A stretch of 64,000 bases of DNA from Symsagittifera roscoffensis (lineage: Eukaryota; Xenacoelomorpha; Acoela; Convolutidae). The notes below the pieces were generated by a model, which had not been told where the DNA came from, made no database searches, and worked only from the letters and a program-made list of their open reading frames with translations. Positions 23,108-35,099 of this stretch are shown in pieces. The stretch covers positions 61,164,875-61,228,874 of the forward strand of contig NC_087066.1 in NCBI RefSeq assembly GCF_963678635.1, written 5' to 3'. The stretch's first letter is position 1. Every line of letters begins with the position of its first letter. The position numbers and the translations under genes are program-made.

Positions 23108-25037
23108 TAGGACAAGGAAGTTGCACGAAAAGAAAAAAGCACTTTAACATCATGATATTTCAAAATCAGCCCTCCATTTGAATAAATAATAGATAGACAG
23201 ACATAGACAGACAATGGGTAGATAGACATTTCTTTAATTAAAAAACATCAATATCTCATCTCAAAATTTAAAAGGCTTGGGAATCTGGTGAACTGAAACT
23301 CGATTCGCAGCCTTAATCAGGTTTAGTGAGTTGTATTGAGATGAAAAGCACTCGAACATGTGAATAAGACCCATATAGAAAACGCAGATAATAGAAAAAA
23401 AAATAAAACATAGCCAACAGACAGTTAGAAAAGAATCAACGAACGCAAGTAAATAAAAAAAATCAAATTTCAAAAAAATGAATGCCCTTGAAGGTCTTTG
23501 AATTTCTTGAACAAGTTATGACTGGCGCTTAGATAAAAATGACCCAATTTGAGAAAACTGCATCAATACGAAAAATTTGTCTTTTGCTGAGAATTAAATT
23601 CAACCTCTTTCGAAACTAGAAGACAATCACATTTGTCGTGGTTTTTACACTTTTGCTGTTCAACTGTGGACTTTGCCTTACTTTTATCAAAAGAAATGAA
23701 CTAAACTTGAAAAGAAATCAAAAGTCAAACCGCGAAAAAATAGTTTGAGCCTGAAGAATTTTCAAGACTGAAAAAAATGAAAGAAAGAAATCATCACGAT
23801 CTATGTAAGAGTATAAACTACGTTCATCGTGAAAAGAGCCCAGGGCTGGTAAAAAAGAGTACACGTTTGCTGTTCTTTAGTGGAGTTTGCCTTCCTTTAA
23901 AGGCAGGAATAGAACTGCTTTTCAAAAGTCAAGCCAAAATTAGATGAGCGTGAACGAAACCACCTTTAAAAAATCACCACGACCTAAATAAGTGTCTTAA
24001 CCACGTTCATTGACAATTAGACATAGCATGATGGACTATTGCTTAACCATGCAAAAAAAATACATTGAAAAAACTTAGAGATGGCGAGATAGTAAAAGTA
24101 GCATTCAAATACGTTTTATATTAGTTTCGCAAAAAAAAACCCAAAATCAGGAGCCAATTGCGTTGCTTGGACTGTTATAGTTGTCAAGACATCGAAACAA
24201 CTAAAAAACAATTAAAAATATTTGTACTGAATGTTAAACTCTTGTGAGGATTCTGCTGCTAGACCACACGTGGGTCTTTCCGTTGGTACTACTGCATACC
24301 AGTAATTTTTGACCCACTGAACAATAAATTTTTCAAACTCCTTTCGCGTAATTTCTTTGAGTGCGAGGGCCAAAAATCACCAATTACCAATTTTCCTCAA
24401 AGCGTTTCGATTAGAGCTGAAAATAGAGAGCAAACAAAATTATCCGTCATAACTCCAAAAAGACTCTGAACGAAGTGAATTTGGAACTTTTCAAGTACAT
24501 TTCGTAAATGCTGTTCGTACTGAGGAAAACTGACAGATTAAACTAGAATTCAATCGAAACTAAAAAAAGTTTACAAACGTGGGAACAGAAAAAGCGAAGC
24601 TTTGGGTAAATATGATTAACTACCAACAATAAATCAAACTAAAAAGTTGTAACGCAGCAATATAAATACAGAACTAGAAAGAGGTATTCTATCTAATAAA
24701 CTAAACATTCACAGGGTCAAACCAGATCTTTTTCAAGTCTGGCAACAACTCAGTTTTCATGTTGTATTTACAGTTTTGTTATTCCAACAACTGCAGAACG
24801 ATGCACAGCATCAAGGTTAATAAAAACCCTGACATAAAGTTTTTCTCATTATCATGTCGATATATAGAATATAGCCAACAGACAGTTGGAAAAGCGTTAC
24901 TGAACTGTTACCGGCTGGTTTTCAAGCACTCAAAAACACCTTTTCCTAGAAAAATGTCCTTATTACGTTCAGTAAAACTTGAAAATTTAGCAGTGCACGG
25001 CATCAATGCCGATAGTCAGAGGGGACCAGTTTTCATT
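23108..25037. other. Non-coding; repeat family D and receptor 3' flank
   Basis: Downstream of the receptor stop codon. It contains a copy of repeat family D at about 23300-24010 and a fragment of its AGCCAACAGACAGTTGGAAA core at 24872. No gene is seen. Confidence 0.5.
23300..24010 (+). repeat. Repeat family D, copy 1
   Basis: Family landmarks in order are GCCAACAGACAGTT(A/G)GAAAAG, a TTTGAGAAAACTG.ATCAAT segment, a CGAAACTAGAAG.C.ATCAC segment with CGTG.TTTTTACA, and a closing ACGACCTA.ATAAG.GTCT segment. Other copies lie in the receptor introns. Confidence 0.65.
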
Positions 25038-25531
25038 TCACGCACATGATTCTTTCAACTCCGCTCCTCCGAAACGATCCTTGTACAACTGAACATCAGC
25101 TGCAATCTCAAAGTTTGAGTTCAAATCTCGATCGGGACATTTTTGCAAACCAGTCTTCTGGTTGTCAGTCACAAAACGTTGCCCCATCAGCTTTTCGCGC
25201 ATATCTGGATACCCACGTTCGGATTGTTTGCGCATCAAAACCAGCTTTTCACAAAGTTTGTCCAATTTTTTCTTCACAAGTAAGGATGGGATCCTAGCCG
25301 AGGCATTACCAATCCAGCAATCGTCCACTATCTGTTGGACTTTCAGGAAAATATCCCCACTCCCAGTCTCCAGCTGCTCGTTTTCGTTCGGATTTGATGA
25401 CATGTGACTCGGGCAGGACTCTTTGAACTTCGGTCGAATTAGTTTTTCGTATACGACCTCGTGTATTTCCTTCACAGATGGTTCTCCATTCGGAAAATGT
25501 TCGAAAAAAGGGAGCTCTGCAGTTTCCAATC
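25038..25531 (-). CDS. TGF-beta type I receptor-like kinase, last exon (kinase C-lobe end and tail)
   Basis: The exon follows a good acceptor (CATGCTTAG|GA) in phase 1 and ends at a stop codon at 25038-25040. It encodes the final kinase helices: LPFFEHFPNGEPSVKEIHEVV, then RPKF, then DDCWIGNASARIPSLLVKKKLDKL. This lines up with the type I receptor C-lobe pattern (PYYD..P.DPS.E.M..VV, RP.IPNRW, ECWY.N..ARLTALRIKK.L). About 55 further residues form a tail longer than the few usually found in this family. An insert of about 15 residues rich in Asn/Glu separates RPKF from the CW motif. Confidence 0.88.
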
Positions 25532-27953
25532 CTAAGCATGAAAGTTTGTTTTAATGGGCTAATACAATTTTGTTGCTTAATTATCTAACGTATTTCAGAA
25601 GCAGGTTTTTAGGTCAAACAAATGCTACTGTTGTAAAAATTTAAATATAATCATAGGCTCGAAAGTCATAAACCTTCAGCTAAATCAAGATGAAAGGCAC
25701 AATATTTCTTATCACTGGTAATCTTATTATGAGTTATAACAATTTAGCTAATTCGACTGTTTTTGAAGCCCGACTTTGAAAGCATTAACTACAAACTATT
25801 TTGTATAATATCATTTTTAATTCTAACTTCGGTAGCTGCACCTAATAAACCTTGGAAAATTCCGTAAGACTACAATCACGGAGGTTTACAACCAATTTCA
25901 CTCAATGCTAGAAATTGAAAGCTTCAAGCATTGAAAAATCCTCGCACATAAGAAAAAATTTTGGCTCTACAGAATGATTTTAGGCCAAGACGTGCAATTC
26001 AAAAAACCCTTATTTCAAGTAATCCAAACTTGTCCAACAACAAAGCTGTAAATATTGAATCACTGTCAAAACGTTTTCAAAATTAAACAAGGATAGCCGC
26101 TTACTTTCATTCAAATAAGTGTCATTTCTTCTGCGTGGTCAAAAACTACAACTTAGGCATATTCGACAGCTATAGTAAAACGGCAAACTGGACAACAATT
26201 TTTGAGGAAAAATGACATGATAAAAACAAAAAATCATAAAAAATGATGAAAACAGTTAGTTTTTTTTTGCAGAAATGTGAGTTTTGAAAATTTTGAGTCT
26301 CAAAAGGGCGTTATTCAAACTCCAAAAACAAATTATACTCGAGTAATACTAAAATTAAGCATAAATAAGCTATTATAAACGCACTAAATTAAGCATAAAC
26401 AAGAATGCTTGTTCACTGTACTTGCTCGAAATTAGACGAGAAATCAAAAAATTCAAACCTGTTTTTCTCAACACTAAAAAATTTTTGGAAAATTCTATAT
26501 GTCATTCGAATCAAGATTGAGAGGGCTTTAATTATATTCCTACTCGACCTATTCCGATGATTATATGTGGTACTTAATTTTGCGTAGAAAACGAAATAAA
26601 AGAAAATTAAAACACCCGAATACAAAGTTACTCCACATTTTTCAAATGGTCGAAACAGATAGGTGCAGTTAAAGTAGAACAAAATATTCCGACCACATTC
26701 ATATAAACTACAAAATTGTTTTTTTTTCTTAAACTTGGTGTCGTTTTTTAAGCGCGACGTAGAAAATTAATGAATTAGATATAATCGACATTAAAATCGT
26801 CTTCAAAAAATTAATAATTTTTCCTTATCTTTTATAGCCTTTATCATAAGGAAACAATAAATGACACTTCCAAAACTAGTTTCCTTTTCACTAAAATTAA
26901 GTTTTCTTTGCCTACAAGCATAATAATAGTTAAAACTTCACATAACGAGTATTTTCACTAAAAATCTATAAGTTGAAACTGTTTTTTTCTCGACACTGTC
27001 AAACTATTTTGAAGTCTTTAAAATGTCATTTGAATCACGATTGAAAGGGCTTTAACTTGATATCATCACTCAAACCAAACCGCAGATTATTTGTGGTACC
27101 TGATTTTGCGAGGAAAAACCAACACATACAAAATTCTTCTCCATTTTCAAGTAGCAATGAACAAGGAGACTGAAAAACAATTTATTAACCTTTTGAATAA
27201 ATATAGGAACCTTAAGTCAACTTGAGTTCTAGAAATTAAAATACATCATTCACGTTTTTCGCACCAATTTGAATTTTTCAACACGGAAGTGCAAGTAATG
27301 AAAAACTTCTCAATTGCTAGCACGCTATCAATCATTTAGTTCATTAACAATTAAAAGAAGAAAAATATGAGTTAACAAGACGTTATTGTAATAATGAGCC
27401 TAAAACATGTCGATGTAAACACAAAGGCGAAGCTGTATTTCGCAAACACTATCGAGAGCACAAAAAGCAGCTCAATAAAGAGCAAAAAAAAAGTAGAAAT
27501 AAGCCTCGAATTAGTGAAAATTTGGCTACATCTCGGATTCGATCGGCGACCTAAAGCTTATGAGTATCACGTACTAACCGCTCAGCCACGGACGCTGAAA
27601 AAATCACAAAACTTAGCCACAAATAAAGCAGAGAACGAACAGATGTTATGAAAATTCCAATGCTACAAATCGTGATTATAGCAAAAACGCCACCAAATAA
27701 GCGAACACTTTTAAAGAACACTTTTATTTTCAAAAATGGGTTTAAAAAAAGGATCGCACTAATACACTACACTCGCAAGCTGGCTAGTGTAAAGAACGAA
27801 ATAATAATCCGGTAACTAAAATCTTTTCTGTTTCTAAGTTTGAACTCTTTTTTTTGAAATGAACTTAGTTGAAGTAATAGCTGAACATAACTTTTCAAAT
27901 TAAGATCGACGCATTTTTTTCGTACTGCGCGTTAGGAGAGATTAATTCCCTCT
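25532..27953 (-). other. Receptor intron, 3' part; no gene
   Basis: Non-coding intron sequence. 26080-26720 and 26940-27160 share a diverged repeat with 40200-40620 (CATATTCGACAGC, GCTCGAAAT.AGACGA). A tRNA-like fragment lies at 27534-27598. Confidence 0.5.
27534..27598 (-). repeat. tRNA-like fragment
   Basis: On the minus strand, TGGCTGAGCGGTTAGTACG resembles a class II tRNA D-arm/A-box and GATCGAATCC a B-box. The stems are imperfect, so it is probably a tRNA-derived repeat and not a gene. Confidence 0.45.
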
Positions 27954-28420
27954 TAAGAACAGAACACAGCCAACAGACAGTTGGAAAAGAGGCAATAAAC
28001 GTCAGTAAACAGAAAAAATTACGAACTTATATTTCGAAGAAATCTTAGCAAAGAAAAAAATAGAAGGCCTTAAAGCTCTTTGGATTTCTAGAACAATTTA
28101 TGCTTGACACTTTTTGATAAAGTTAACCCAATTTGAGAAAAGTGGATCAATATATAAAATTTTCATTCCGCTGTAAACCTGCAAATCAAAATCCACTTTC
28201 GAAAATAGATGACGATTACGTTTTTCGTGACCTTTACAATTTCGCTGCTTGATTGCCTTCCTTTTCTCAAAGGAAATGAAATGAACTGAAAAAGAAACCA
28301 TAGGCAAGTTGCGAAAAAGTTTCTTTGAGCCTGACAAATTTTAAGACTTTTCCTGAAAAATAAACGAAAAAAAATCATCACGACCTATATTAGAGTCTGA
28401 ACTACGTTCATCGGCTCTTA
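27954..28420 (+). repeat. Repeat family D, copy 2
   Basis: Carries ACAGCCAACAGACAGTTGGA, the CGAAAATAGATGACGATTAC segment and the closing ACGACCTATAT segment. It abuts the 5' splice site of the receptor exon at 28435. Confidence 0.65.
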
Positions 28421-28434
28421 AGAATACAGCTCAC

Positions 28435-28830
28435 CCCATGGCTTCACCCTTCTGCATATCTCCCAGAACACTAGAGCCACACTGTACACATCTGCCTGTC
28501 TACACTGCTCGAAAGAGACTACATTTTTGTTCCCATTTCCCCTTTCATCTCTCAAACAAAACTCCTCATGATGTTGCGAGGATGCATCCTCTCTTGCCGG
28601 ATTGCAGCCCAAGCAATCACAGCTGCTCATTTCCAGGTGCAGTAGATCCGGAGACGTGTATCTGCGTGTTCCTATGATGTAGCGTCGCTTGCGTGCCTCG
28701 ATGCCGGGTGCATTTGGAGCGAAGCTATCTGGGGTGACTGCCAGTCCGAAATCAGCGATGCAGCAAGTGAGATCTTCTTTGACGAGGATATTTCGGCTCT
28801 TTAAATCACAATGGGCGATTGCGGGCTTGT
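28435..28830 (-). CDS. TGF-beta type I receptor-like kinase, exon with catalytic and activation loops
   Basis: Acceptor TATTTTAG|AC and donor GG|GTGAGC, phase 1 on both sides. The 132 codons contain the catalytic loop AHCDLKSRN, then the metal-binding loop IADFGLAV, the GTRRYTSPD segment at the end of the activation loop, and ADVYSVALVFWEICRR of the F helix. The catalytic Asp, Asn and DFG are present. The usual HRD Arg is Cys, and the usual APE is SPD. Between SPDLLHLEM and FEQCRQADVYS there is an extra stretch of about 25 residues, rich in Cys, Asn and Gly, that is not part of the family pattern. Confidence 0.9.
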
Positions 28831-29433
28831 CTAAAATATTATTTTTTGCGTCAAATCAAGATGATATTGAAATAAAGAAAAATAAAGAATTAATGACACA
28901 AAATCAGGCAAATCTGTGCGTGGCACCACTTGCTATACACAAAGCCACCGACTCCTAAAGGAAATTGACAAAACGCTAAAAAAGCAGCACCCGAAATTTT
29001 CAAATGTGTGTTTTAAACTAAAACTCATTTTGATGAAAACCTGTGGCAGAACACAACAGCCGGTATTGAACTAGCTTGACTAATTTCGAACTGCGCTACA
29101 CCCTGCGCTACAATATACTCACCAGAAAAAAAAGACAGAAGTCGAAAAAAAATTCCTGAAAAATTAAGTTGAAAAAGTTGAATTAACAACAGCTACAAAT
29201 ACTTCATGATAGTATCGGATGAATTTCATAAACAACCCTTAAAACAATCGGAAATCATTCACCGAGCGGCAGCCATTTTGGGTCGAAATCTGTTGAGTCG
29301 AAAACAAAACTGTTACATAAAAACTCTCAAGACTTAAAAGTTTTTACGACTCATCCAAACTGAAACACATAATCGCATACAAATATATTTAGCCCTGTAT
29401 ACAAAATTTGAGACTTCTAGGACCACGGCATGT

Positions 29434-29442
29434 AGATTGTAG
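29434..29442 (+). repeat. MULE target-site duplication, left
   Basis: AGATTGTAG, identical to 31797-31805. Mutator-like elements make duplications of 8-10 bp. Confidence 0.88.
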
Positions 29443-29545
29443 CGCGTTCAGACAATTCGGCCACAGACAATTCAGCCAATTTCAAATTCAGACAATTCAG
29501 TCAAAATGAGTGAGACAATTCGGCCAAAGACTATTCAGACAGTTT
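29443..29545 (+). repeat. MULE left terminal inverted repeat
   Basis: Starts CGCGTTCAGACAATTCGGCC and contains about five degenerate copies of CAGACAATTC(A/G)GCCA. It matches the reverse complement of the right end. Confidence 0.87.
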
Positions 29546-30178
29546 TAAAGTTTTAAAACGTGCGCGCAAAAACTTTTCACTTGCGGCAAAACATCAAAGC
29601 TTTCATTAGACGACTTCTAAGTAATTCCTTTCAAATGCACATAAAACAATTAAAATTAACAGAACCAAAAATGCCTAAGCATAATAAAACTTTATACAAC
29701 TCATTATGTTTCCAATTTTGGAATAATAATTAAGCAAAAATTGAACTCTACAAAAAACTGCGCAATACTTAAAAGTTAACCAATTTACACGAAAGCAGAC
29801 CCGAAATTGAGAATTTACAGGCGGTCAAAAAGGATATCAGTTAAAGGGCTGACCACCCCTACCACGTACTGGCCACACAGTTACGCTGATATTCTTATCA
29901 TGCCTTAGGCGGGGGAGGGTGCAACCGCCTATCAGGTAATTTGGGTAGTTGGTTGAAACTAATTTGATACTTAAACTTTTTTAAAAGATAAACTAATTGC
30001 GATTAAAATATTGACCAACCAGAAACCAGTACCGCGTTTAGCGCCTACTTTTTGCAGTTAAATGGTCCATTGACACAATTAACATTGATTAATTTTCATT
30101 AGTAAGTAGCTTGAACAACTGGTTGATTAGTATCCGAATCATTCTCATTCATTCACTTTTAGTAAAAGTTGACGTAAA

Positions 30179-30674
30179 ATGGAATTCGTAATATCTGAAC
30201 GCGGAAAAAAACATCTTTGTCTCGACGGTTATAGATACCGTGAAAAAAAACCAACTTAAGAACGGTCTCATTAAATGGCAATGTACATTTGGAAATTGTA
30301 GAGCAGTGGGTTATTTGGACGAACAGCAAGAATTTACCTTAAAAACCGAGCACGCTCATTTAACGAGCCCCTCAAAAATTCAAGCCAAGAAATTTGCTAA
30401 TGAAAATCGAGAAAAAGCCGCAAACACCGGTAACGCTCCCCGAAAGATTGTTTTCAACGCCCAAATTGACCTGCCTCTTTATGCAGCGCCCACAATACCG
30501 AGTTACTCAACATCCCTTCGAAGTAAAAACCGAATCAGGCAGCAGGCTTTGGAAACAATGCCAAAACCAAAAAACCTTGAGAGCGTCGACGAAATTCCTG
30601 AACCTCACAAACTCACACACAGTGGTGATACGTTCCTGTATTTGATTCTGGTAAGTCGGACAGTCGAGTTTTAG
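30179..30674 (+). pseudogene. FLYWCH zinc-finger N-terminal part of the MULE transposase
   Basis: From the ATG at 30179 the sequence encodes ISERGKKHLCLDGYRYRE, and in the next frame IKWQCTFGNCRAVGYL and TEHAH. Together these have the spacing of a FLYWCH domain (GY.Y, WQC, C.A, H.H). The switch happens in a run of eight A at 30243-30250, so one extra A breaks the gene, unless it is a sequencing error. The rest, to 30674, is a linker ending just before a second frame change. FLYWCH domains bind DNA and are common at the N-terminus of animal MULE transposases. Confidence 0.8.
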
Positions 30675-31474
30675 TTTTTGCAACACTACCAGCGCTTGAT
30701 TTGCTTTCTCAGTCGGAAATCTGTCATTGCGATGGAACGTTTTCAGTGGCACCAGACGTCTTTTACCAAGTTTATACTATTCATGGTGTAATTGAAAACG
30801 CAGTTATACCCTTGGTGTATGCTCTGCTGCCCAATAAGACGCAAGACACTTACGAAAAACTTTTTGGCTGCTTAGAGCAATTTGGAAAAAAAGTAGTCAT
30901 TGACTTTGAAGCCGCTGTTCGCAACGCCATAAAAAAAATGCAGCCTGATACAGAAATTCAATTCTGTTTCTTCCACCTGGGCCAAGCAGTATGGCGCAAT
31001 GTACAAAAACTTGGTTTTTCGCGCAAGTACATGGACGATGATGAGTTTCGACTGAATGTCAAAAAAATGATTTGCTTGGCATTCGTTCCCTTTGACGACG
31101 TTATTTTCGCTTTTGAGGCGCTCCGAAAAGAGGATCCCTCAGAGGAATTCCAGAGTCTATCAGACTTCTTCGAAGACACCTATATTGGTGCTTGTCGAGG
31201 AAATAGACGCGTCAAACCAAAGTTTGACATTGCCGATCGGAACGTTTTCAATCGGGTGCTCAGCGGAGAACCTCGTACGAACAATGCGTTGGAGGCACGG
31301 AATGGCAGCTTCAATAAGTTCGTATCGACAAAGCATCCAGCCCTCCCCAAGTTGATCACACGATTCAAAGATGAGCAAAAAAACGCCGAAATTAATGTGG
31401 ACAGACTGATGTCCGGTGATATTATCAGAAAACAGAAGCCCAAGTATTCAATAGCAAATGATAAACTCGTTTAA
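30641..31474 (+). pseudogene. MULE transposase catalytic region
   Basis: The frame opens at FDSGKSDSRVLVFATLPAL, continues with CHCDGTF (first catalytic Asp), then the QVYTIHG and PLVYALLPNK motifs, VVIDFEAA (second Asp), and CFFHLGQAVWRN, which matches the MULE C..H..QA signature. It ends at 31474 after a basic tail. It is out of frame with the FLYWCH part by one base near 30640, so the ORF is split. The first usable ATG in the open frame is at 30701, but it lies inside the domain and is unlikely to be the real start. Confidence 0.87.
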
Positions 31475-31693
31475 AACGCAAAAAACTACAATCGAGACCA
31501 TATACAGAAGTATTTAAAACTGTGTACCTTCAATGTACATATTTCGTAAAACTTTATGCATAGCAAGTTTGTTTTAATCTTCGAAATTTGTTATTTGATG
31601 TTTTACATTTCTTTGGTAAACTGTTGAAAGCCTTCTGACTCTAATCAAATTAGAAAAGTTTTATTGTTCCCTTTTATCTTGACTCTTTAATCT

Positions 31694-31796
31694 AAATCGG
31701 CCGAATTGTCTTTGGCTGAATTGTCTGAGTTTTTTTGGCTGAATTGTCTGTATTTTAAATCGGCTGAATTGTCTGTGGCTGAACTGTCTCTGCGCA
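31694..31796 (-). repeat. MULE right terminal inverted repeat
   Basis: Reverse complement starts TGCGCAGAGACAGTTCAGCC and carries the same CAGACAATTCAGCC repeats as the left end. Confidence 0.87.
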
Positions 31797-31805
31797 AGAT
31801 TGTAG
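31797..31805 (+). repeat. MULE target-site duplication, right
   Basis: AGATTGTAG, identical to 29434-29442. Confidence 0.88.
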
Positions 31806-32218
31806 AGCTATTTAAATATTGATTTTAACTTGTCTCCAATTTTCGATCAATTGATTGCAGATTACCACAAGTAACATTCACAGCAGAATGATTAACTCTA
31901 CATATGTACAGCCAGTTTATGATGACTAATTTTTTCACCTTTTTCTCAATGAAACATTTACTTGGGGTGCAAACTAATTACCTGGGTTCTACTATGCAAA
32001 ACAAAAAGGTTCAATTTGTCTTGAGTGACAAAGGGGGACAGAAAGCCTGAGTAAATAATTATTCCTTCTGAAAGAAACGAGACCTAACCAACTCAATTAA
32101 TTGATAATGCGAACTTCGAAAATCAAAGCAGCAACGAGGGGGCAGTCTATGGACATCAAAAGGATCATTTATAAAATCATCAACACATCAATTTACGCAC
32201 GGATCCGATTACGCTCTA

Positions 32219-32982
32219 ATGGAAATCTATAAAATTAATGGAACATCACAAGAAATGCACATAAAAATGACTCCACGCAGTGCTTTCAGAAGCCTTACTA
32301 CAAGCGACGCCGGCAATTCCTTGAAGATTCTTGTAGTCTCCAGCAGTAAAGAGAATCAGAAGAACCCGCCATTCGAACTGCCAGTTGAGTATATGCAGGC
32401 ACTAATGAAGACGATTTTCTGTTTCAGTAGTTTCAGTAGATGGAAAACGGCACCTCGTTTTTGCCACGAAGAAAAAGTCGTTTCCTTGACAGCTAAAGAG
32501 GCTGGCGCATCGATGAAAACTTTGAGAGCTCAGCGGAAAATTAGCCACGCCTGCAGAATGCATTGTTTTGTTGACGGCAAAACATTCCCTGCATACATGC
32601 ACCTTTTCCACCCAAACGACAAGACATCCGACTTGAGAGCTCCACTTTATGTTATGATTGACTTGGAAGTGGCATTAATGAGCTCTATGGGGGCAGACTT
32701 CCCGAAACCAAGGCAAATTTTGTTTTTGGTTATGCCGTTCATAATTGAGATGACAAAGACTTCATCCTGACTATACGCCTCGTGATTACGCTGGCTTTTT
32801 TAACCGTCATTGAATGTGGAGCAAGAGTGCCATACTTTCAGACAGAGCTATCAGATCCCATACGAATTGAAAAATTATTTCGAGTACACTTGCCGGAAAT
32901 GAAAACCGGAAGGCTGCGAGAAGAAAGTCCAGGATCTACAAAGACATTCGTACAATCGAATATTCAAAAGCTATCGCTGTAA
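32219..32982 (+). other. Two adjacent open frames of unknown nature
   Basis: A 183-codon frame (32219-32770) and a 66-codon frame (32782-32982) lie just beyond the MULE inside the intron. I do not recognise a domain in either. The base composition is somewhat richer in G/C than the intron around it, which may mean a decayed transposon gene. The sense strand is also uncertain. They could equally be chance. Confidence 0.2.
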
Positions 32983-33524
32983 AAGTTTCATAAATCAAGT
33001 TCTATTTGTGTTATCGTTATCTTATGTTTCTAGTTAAACCTTGGTAATTAATTGTGTAATTTTGCCTCATAATAATGATGAGGGTATTAAAACAAATGGT
33101 GGGAGTTACCCTGAGAATTTAGTCCCGGGGAATAATAGTCCCTGGGATTTCATCTAGGGAGATTTAGCCCGCGAAAGATACCTATAACATAGTTGTTATT
33201 TGCCACTATCAGAGACGAGGTCGGAACAACAATACTTAAGTAATTGCTTCAAACGAATTACAAACTCTCCGGCCTATTTTCAACAGTTTTTGTCCCAAAT
33301 GGCTGACTCAAAATCAGCTGGAGGAAAATTTGGTTGTAAAAAATGAAAACATTTTAACCGATTTAAAATAAATATTTCACTTTTTAAGGACAACCAGAAA
33401 AACTCACATATCTTAAAAACTGATAGTAGCATAAGTCATTTTTCGCATAGAAGCATTTTCTGATGGCTTTCAGCTTTCATAAATTCAGTGTCAATCAATG
33501 TGAGCCCAAAATAAGATTACTTAC

Positions 33525-33725
33525 AGTCGGGTGGGGTGCCTCTGATGTCCTGATGGAGATAGGCGAGGCCAGCTGCGATGCTTGACATGCACTGTAATGC
33601 AGCCAACTCAGATGGAAACGCTCCTGCCTTGGATCCACAAGCGGTCGACGATGAGAGGAAGTCGAGCAGGGATCCATTCTGGTGATAGTCCACCACCAGC
33701 CACAGCTCAGTCGCCAGCTGATTGG
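33525..33725 (-). CDS. TGF-beta type I receptor-like kinase, hinge exon
   Basis: Acceptor TTTTGTAG|CC and a perfect donor T|GTAAGT, both phase 1. The 67 codons contain TELWLVVDYHQNGSLLDFL (strand 5, hinge, D helix) and SSIAAGLAYLHQDIRGT (E helix), matching the type I receptor pattern QLWL(V/I).DYHE.GSL.DYL and ASGLAHLH.EI.GT. The L45 loop, built from this exon and the one before, has the length of activin/TGF-beta type I receptors, but its residues are divergent. It also has a 10-residue insert after LDFLSSS. Confidence 0.9.
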
Positions 33726-34096
33726 CTACAAAATTGAAATACAATTAAAGTATTAGTTAAGAAAAAAGGTGCGGAATGCTACAGTCATTTAAAAAAGCTG
33801 TCAAGATTTGATCCACAGAAAGTAAAATTTTATTTTAAAAAGGCAATCGAACACGTTAAGTAATAAGGATCGCGGCAATTGAGCACAAAAATATCAATCG
33901 AGTTGGTGACTCGCGGGATGCGTCTCAAACTCGTGCCGAACCTCAGCTCAGTGGAGCTAACCTTCCCTCCCTATGTTGTTATCTAATTTCCAAGTTTTTT
34001 CATGAAAACTCAAACGTCTGATTTTGCCTCGTACTGAATTTCTCTTGGTTTCCTAGCCCCGATTCGAACTTTTATATTGAAAGTGTTATGACTAAC
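33726..34096 (-). other. Receptor intron (371 bp); tRNA-like fragment
   Basis: Short intron with donor G|GTTAGT and acceptor GTAG. It contains a tRNA-like stretch at 34054-34107 that overlaps the donor. Confidence 0.6.
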
Positions 34097-34107
34097 CAAC
34101 TCGGTCG
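34054..34107 (-). repeat. tRNA-like fragment overlapping a splice donor
   Basis: Minus strand reads CGAGTTGGTTAGTC (A-box-like) and AGTTCGAATCGGGGC (B-box-like). It is too short for a full tRNA, and the match could be chance. Confidence 0.3.
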
Positions 34108-34318
34108 GATGCGACGAATTGTAGTATGGCATGATGACGCAAGTGTGAGTAGATAGCCCTCTCGTTCGCCCACGAACTCTCCTCTCTAACCGGAAGTTTC
34201 TTCACAGCCACTTTGCTGCCACAGAAGTAGCCAAGATACACCTGGCCATATCTGCCAGTCCCAATCACGTCGACCAGTTGCACGTCCGAAGAGATTGTAC
34301 GTAATGAGAGGTACACTC
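34097..34318 (-). CDS. TGF-beta type I receptor-like kinase, exon with ATP-binding lobe
   Basis: Acceptor TTTTCTGCAG|GA and donor G|GTTAGT, phase 1. The 74 codons begin with SLRTISSDVQLVDVIGTGRYGQVYLG, the RTI...D..L...IG.GR(Y/F)G.V..G start of the receptor kinase domain. They continue with KVAVKK (ATP-anchoring Lys), SSWANERAIY (C-helix Glu) and LRHHAILQFVASD. Gly-loop, Lys and Glu are all in place, so the N-lobe looks competent. Confidence 0.92.
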
Positions 34319-35099
34319 CTGCAGAAAAAATAGATCCAGGGAATTCTTAAAAGTATTTATTTAAGAGAATATATTCTAAGTACACTAGGAATATATTTAA
34401 AGTATACTAGCGTGTAACGCACCTCCAGTGCTTCAAAAAGATTAGTGAACGCTTAAGTTGTTTATAAGAAAAATAAAAAAAGAACGAAATGAATGCAACC
34501 ACATCAATAGACGGGGGAATCCAACAACGATTTTGATTTCAAAATTTGAACGATCAAAATAATTTCAACTTGATGGTTTTTAAAACTAAAATGGTAAAAT
34601 TTCCGAAACTATTGGGTTTCGTGTTTTTAACTCAAAACCCTAATATGGCCGACAGCATGCAACTGCACATTCCATATTTAAAAAAAATTGAAACAATTTC
34701 AATTGCAAAATTATCAAATTTATAAATGGGATTCATAATCCAGCGTAATTACTTTTAAAATATCAAACTTCTTTTTCATAATATACTGTAAGTTTAACTC
34801 AGAGCCGAGGCGAAGCTTCGCATCACTTGCGATACAACCAAACATTAAAAACCATAGAAGTACGAAAACAAAAAAAGTTGAAAAAAAAACTGAGGTCCAA
34901 AATTTTCCTATGTCTCGATAAAATTTCAATCTAAGCAAACATGCCACGCAAAAAACTTCAATTTTCAATTAGCAATGGAACAAAACTGGTGAAGCGGAAA
35001 ACAAAGCCGAAAATTTTTGAGCAGACACCAGTTGAGCCGAAAAAAAAACTGATTTTGTAAAAAAAAGTTTCAAGTCCCCTAATACACAATGAGCAACAC

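Larger units (their letters stand above)
29443..31796 (+). mobile_element. Mutator-like DNA transposon (MULE, FLYWCH type), complete ends
   Basis: This 2354-bp element has terminal inverted repeats of about 100 bp, a perfect 9-bp target duplication, and an internal FLYWCH zinc finger plus MULE transposase region. The TIRs are themselves built from repeats of the motif CAGACAATTCAGCCA. It sits in the intron between the receptor exons at 28435 and 33525. The two reading-frame breaks listed below mean that this copy is probably dead or depends on another copy, but its ends are intact. Confidence 0.92.
28831..33524 (-). other. Receptor intron carrying a MULE transposon
   Basis: Outside the MULE (29443-31796) there is a repeat at 29230-29400 shared with 18835-19010, and two short open frames at 32219-32982 of unknown nature. 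Confidence 0.6.
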
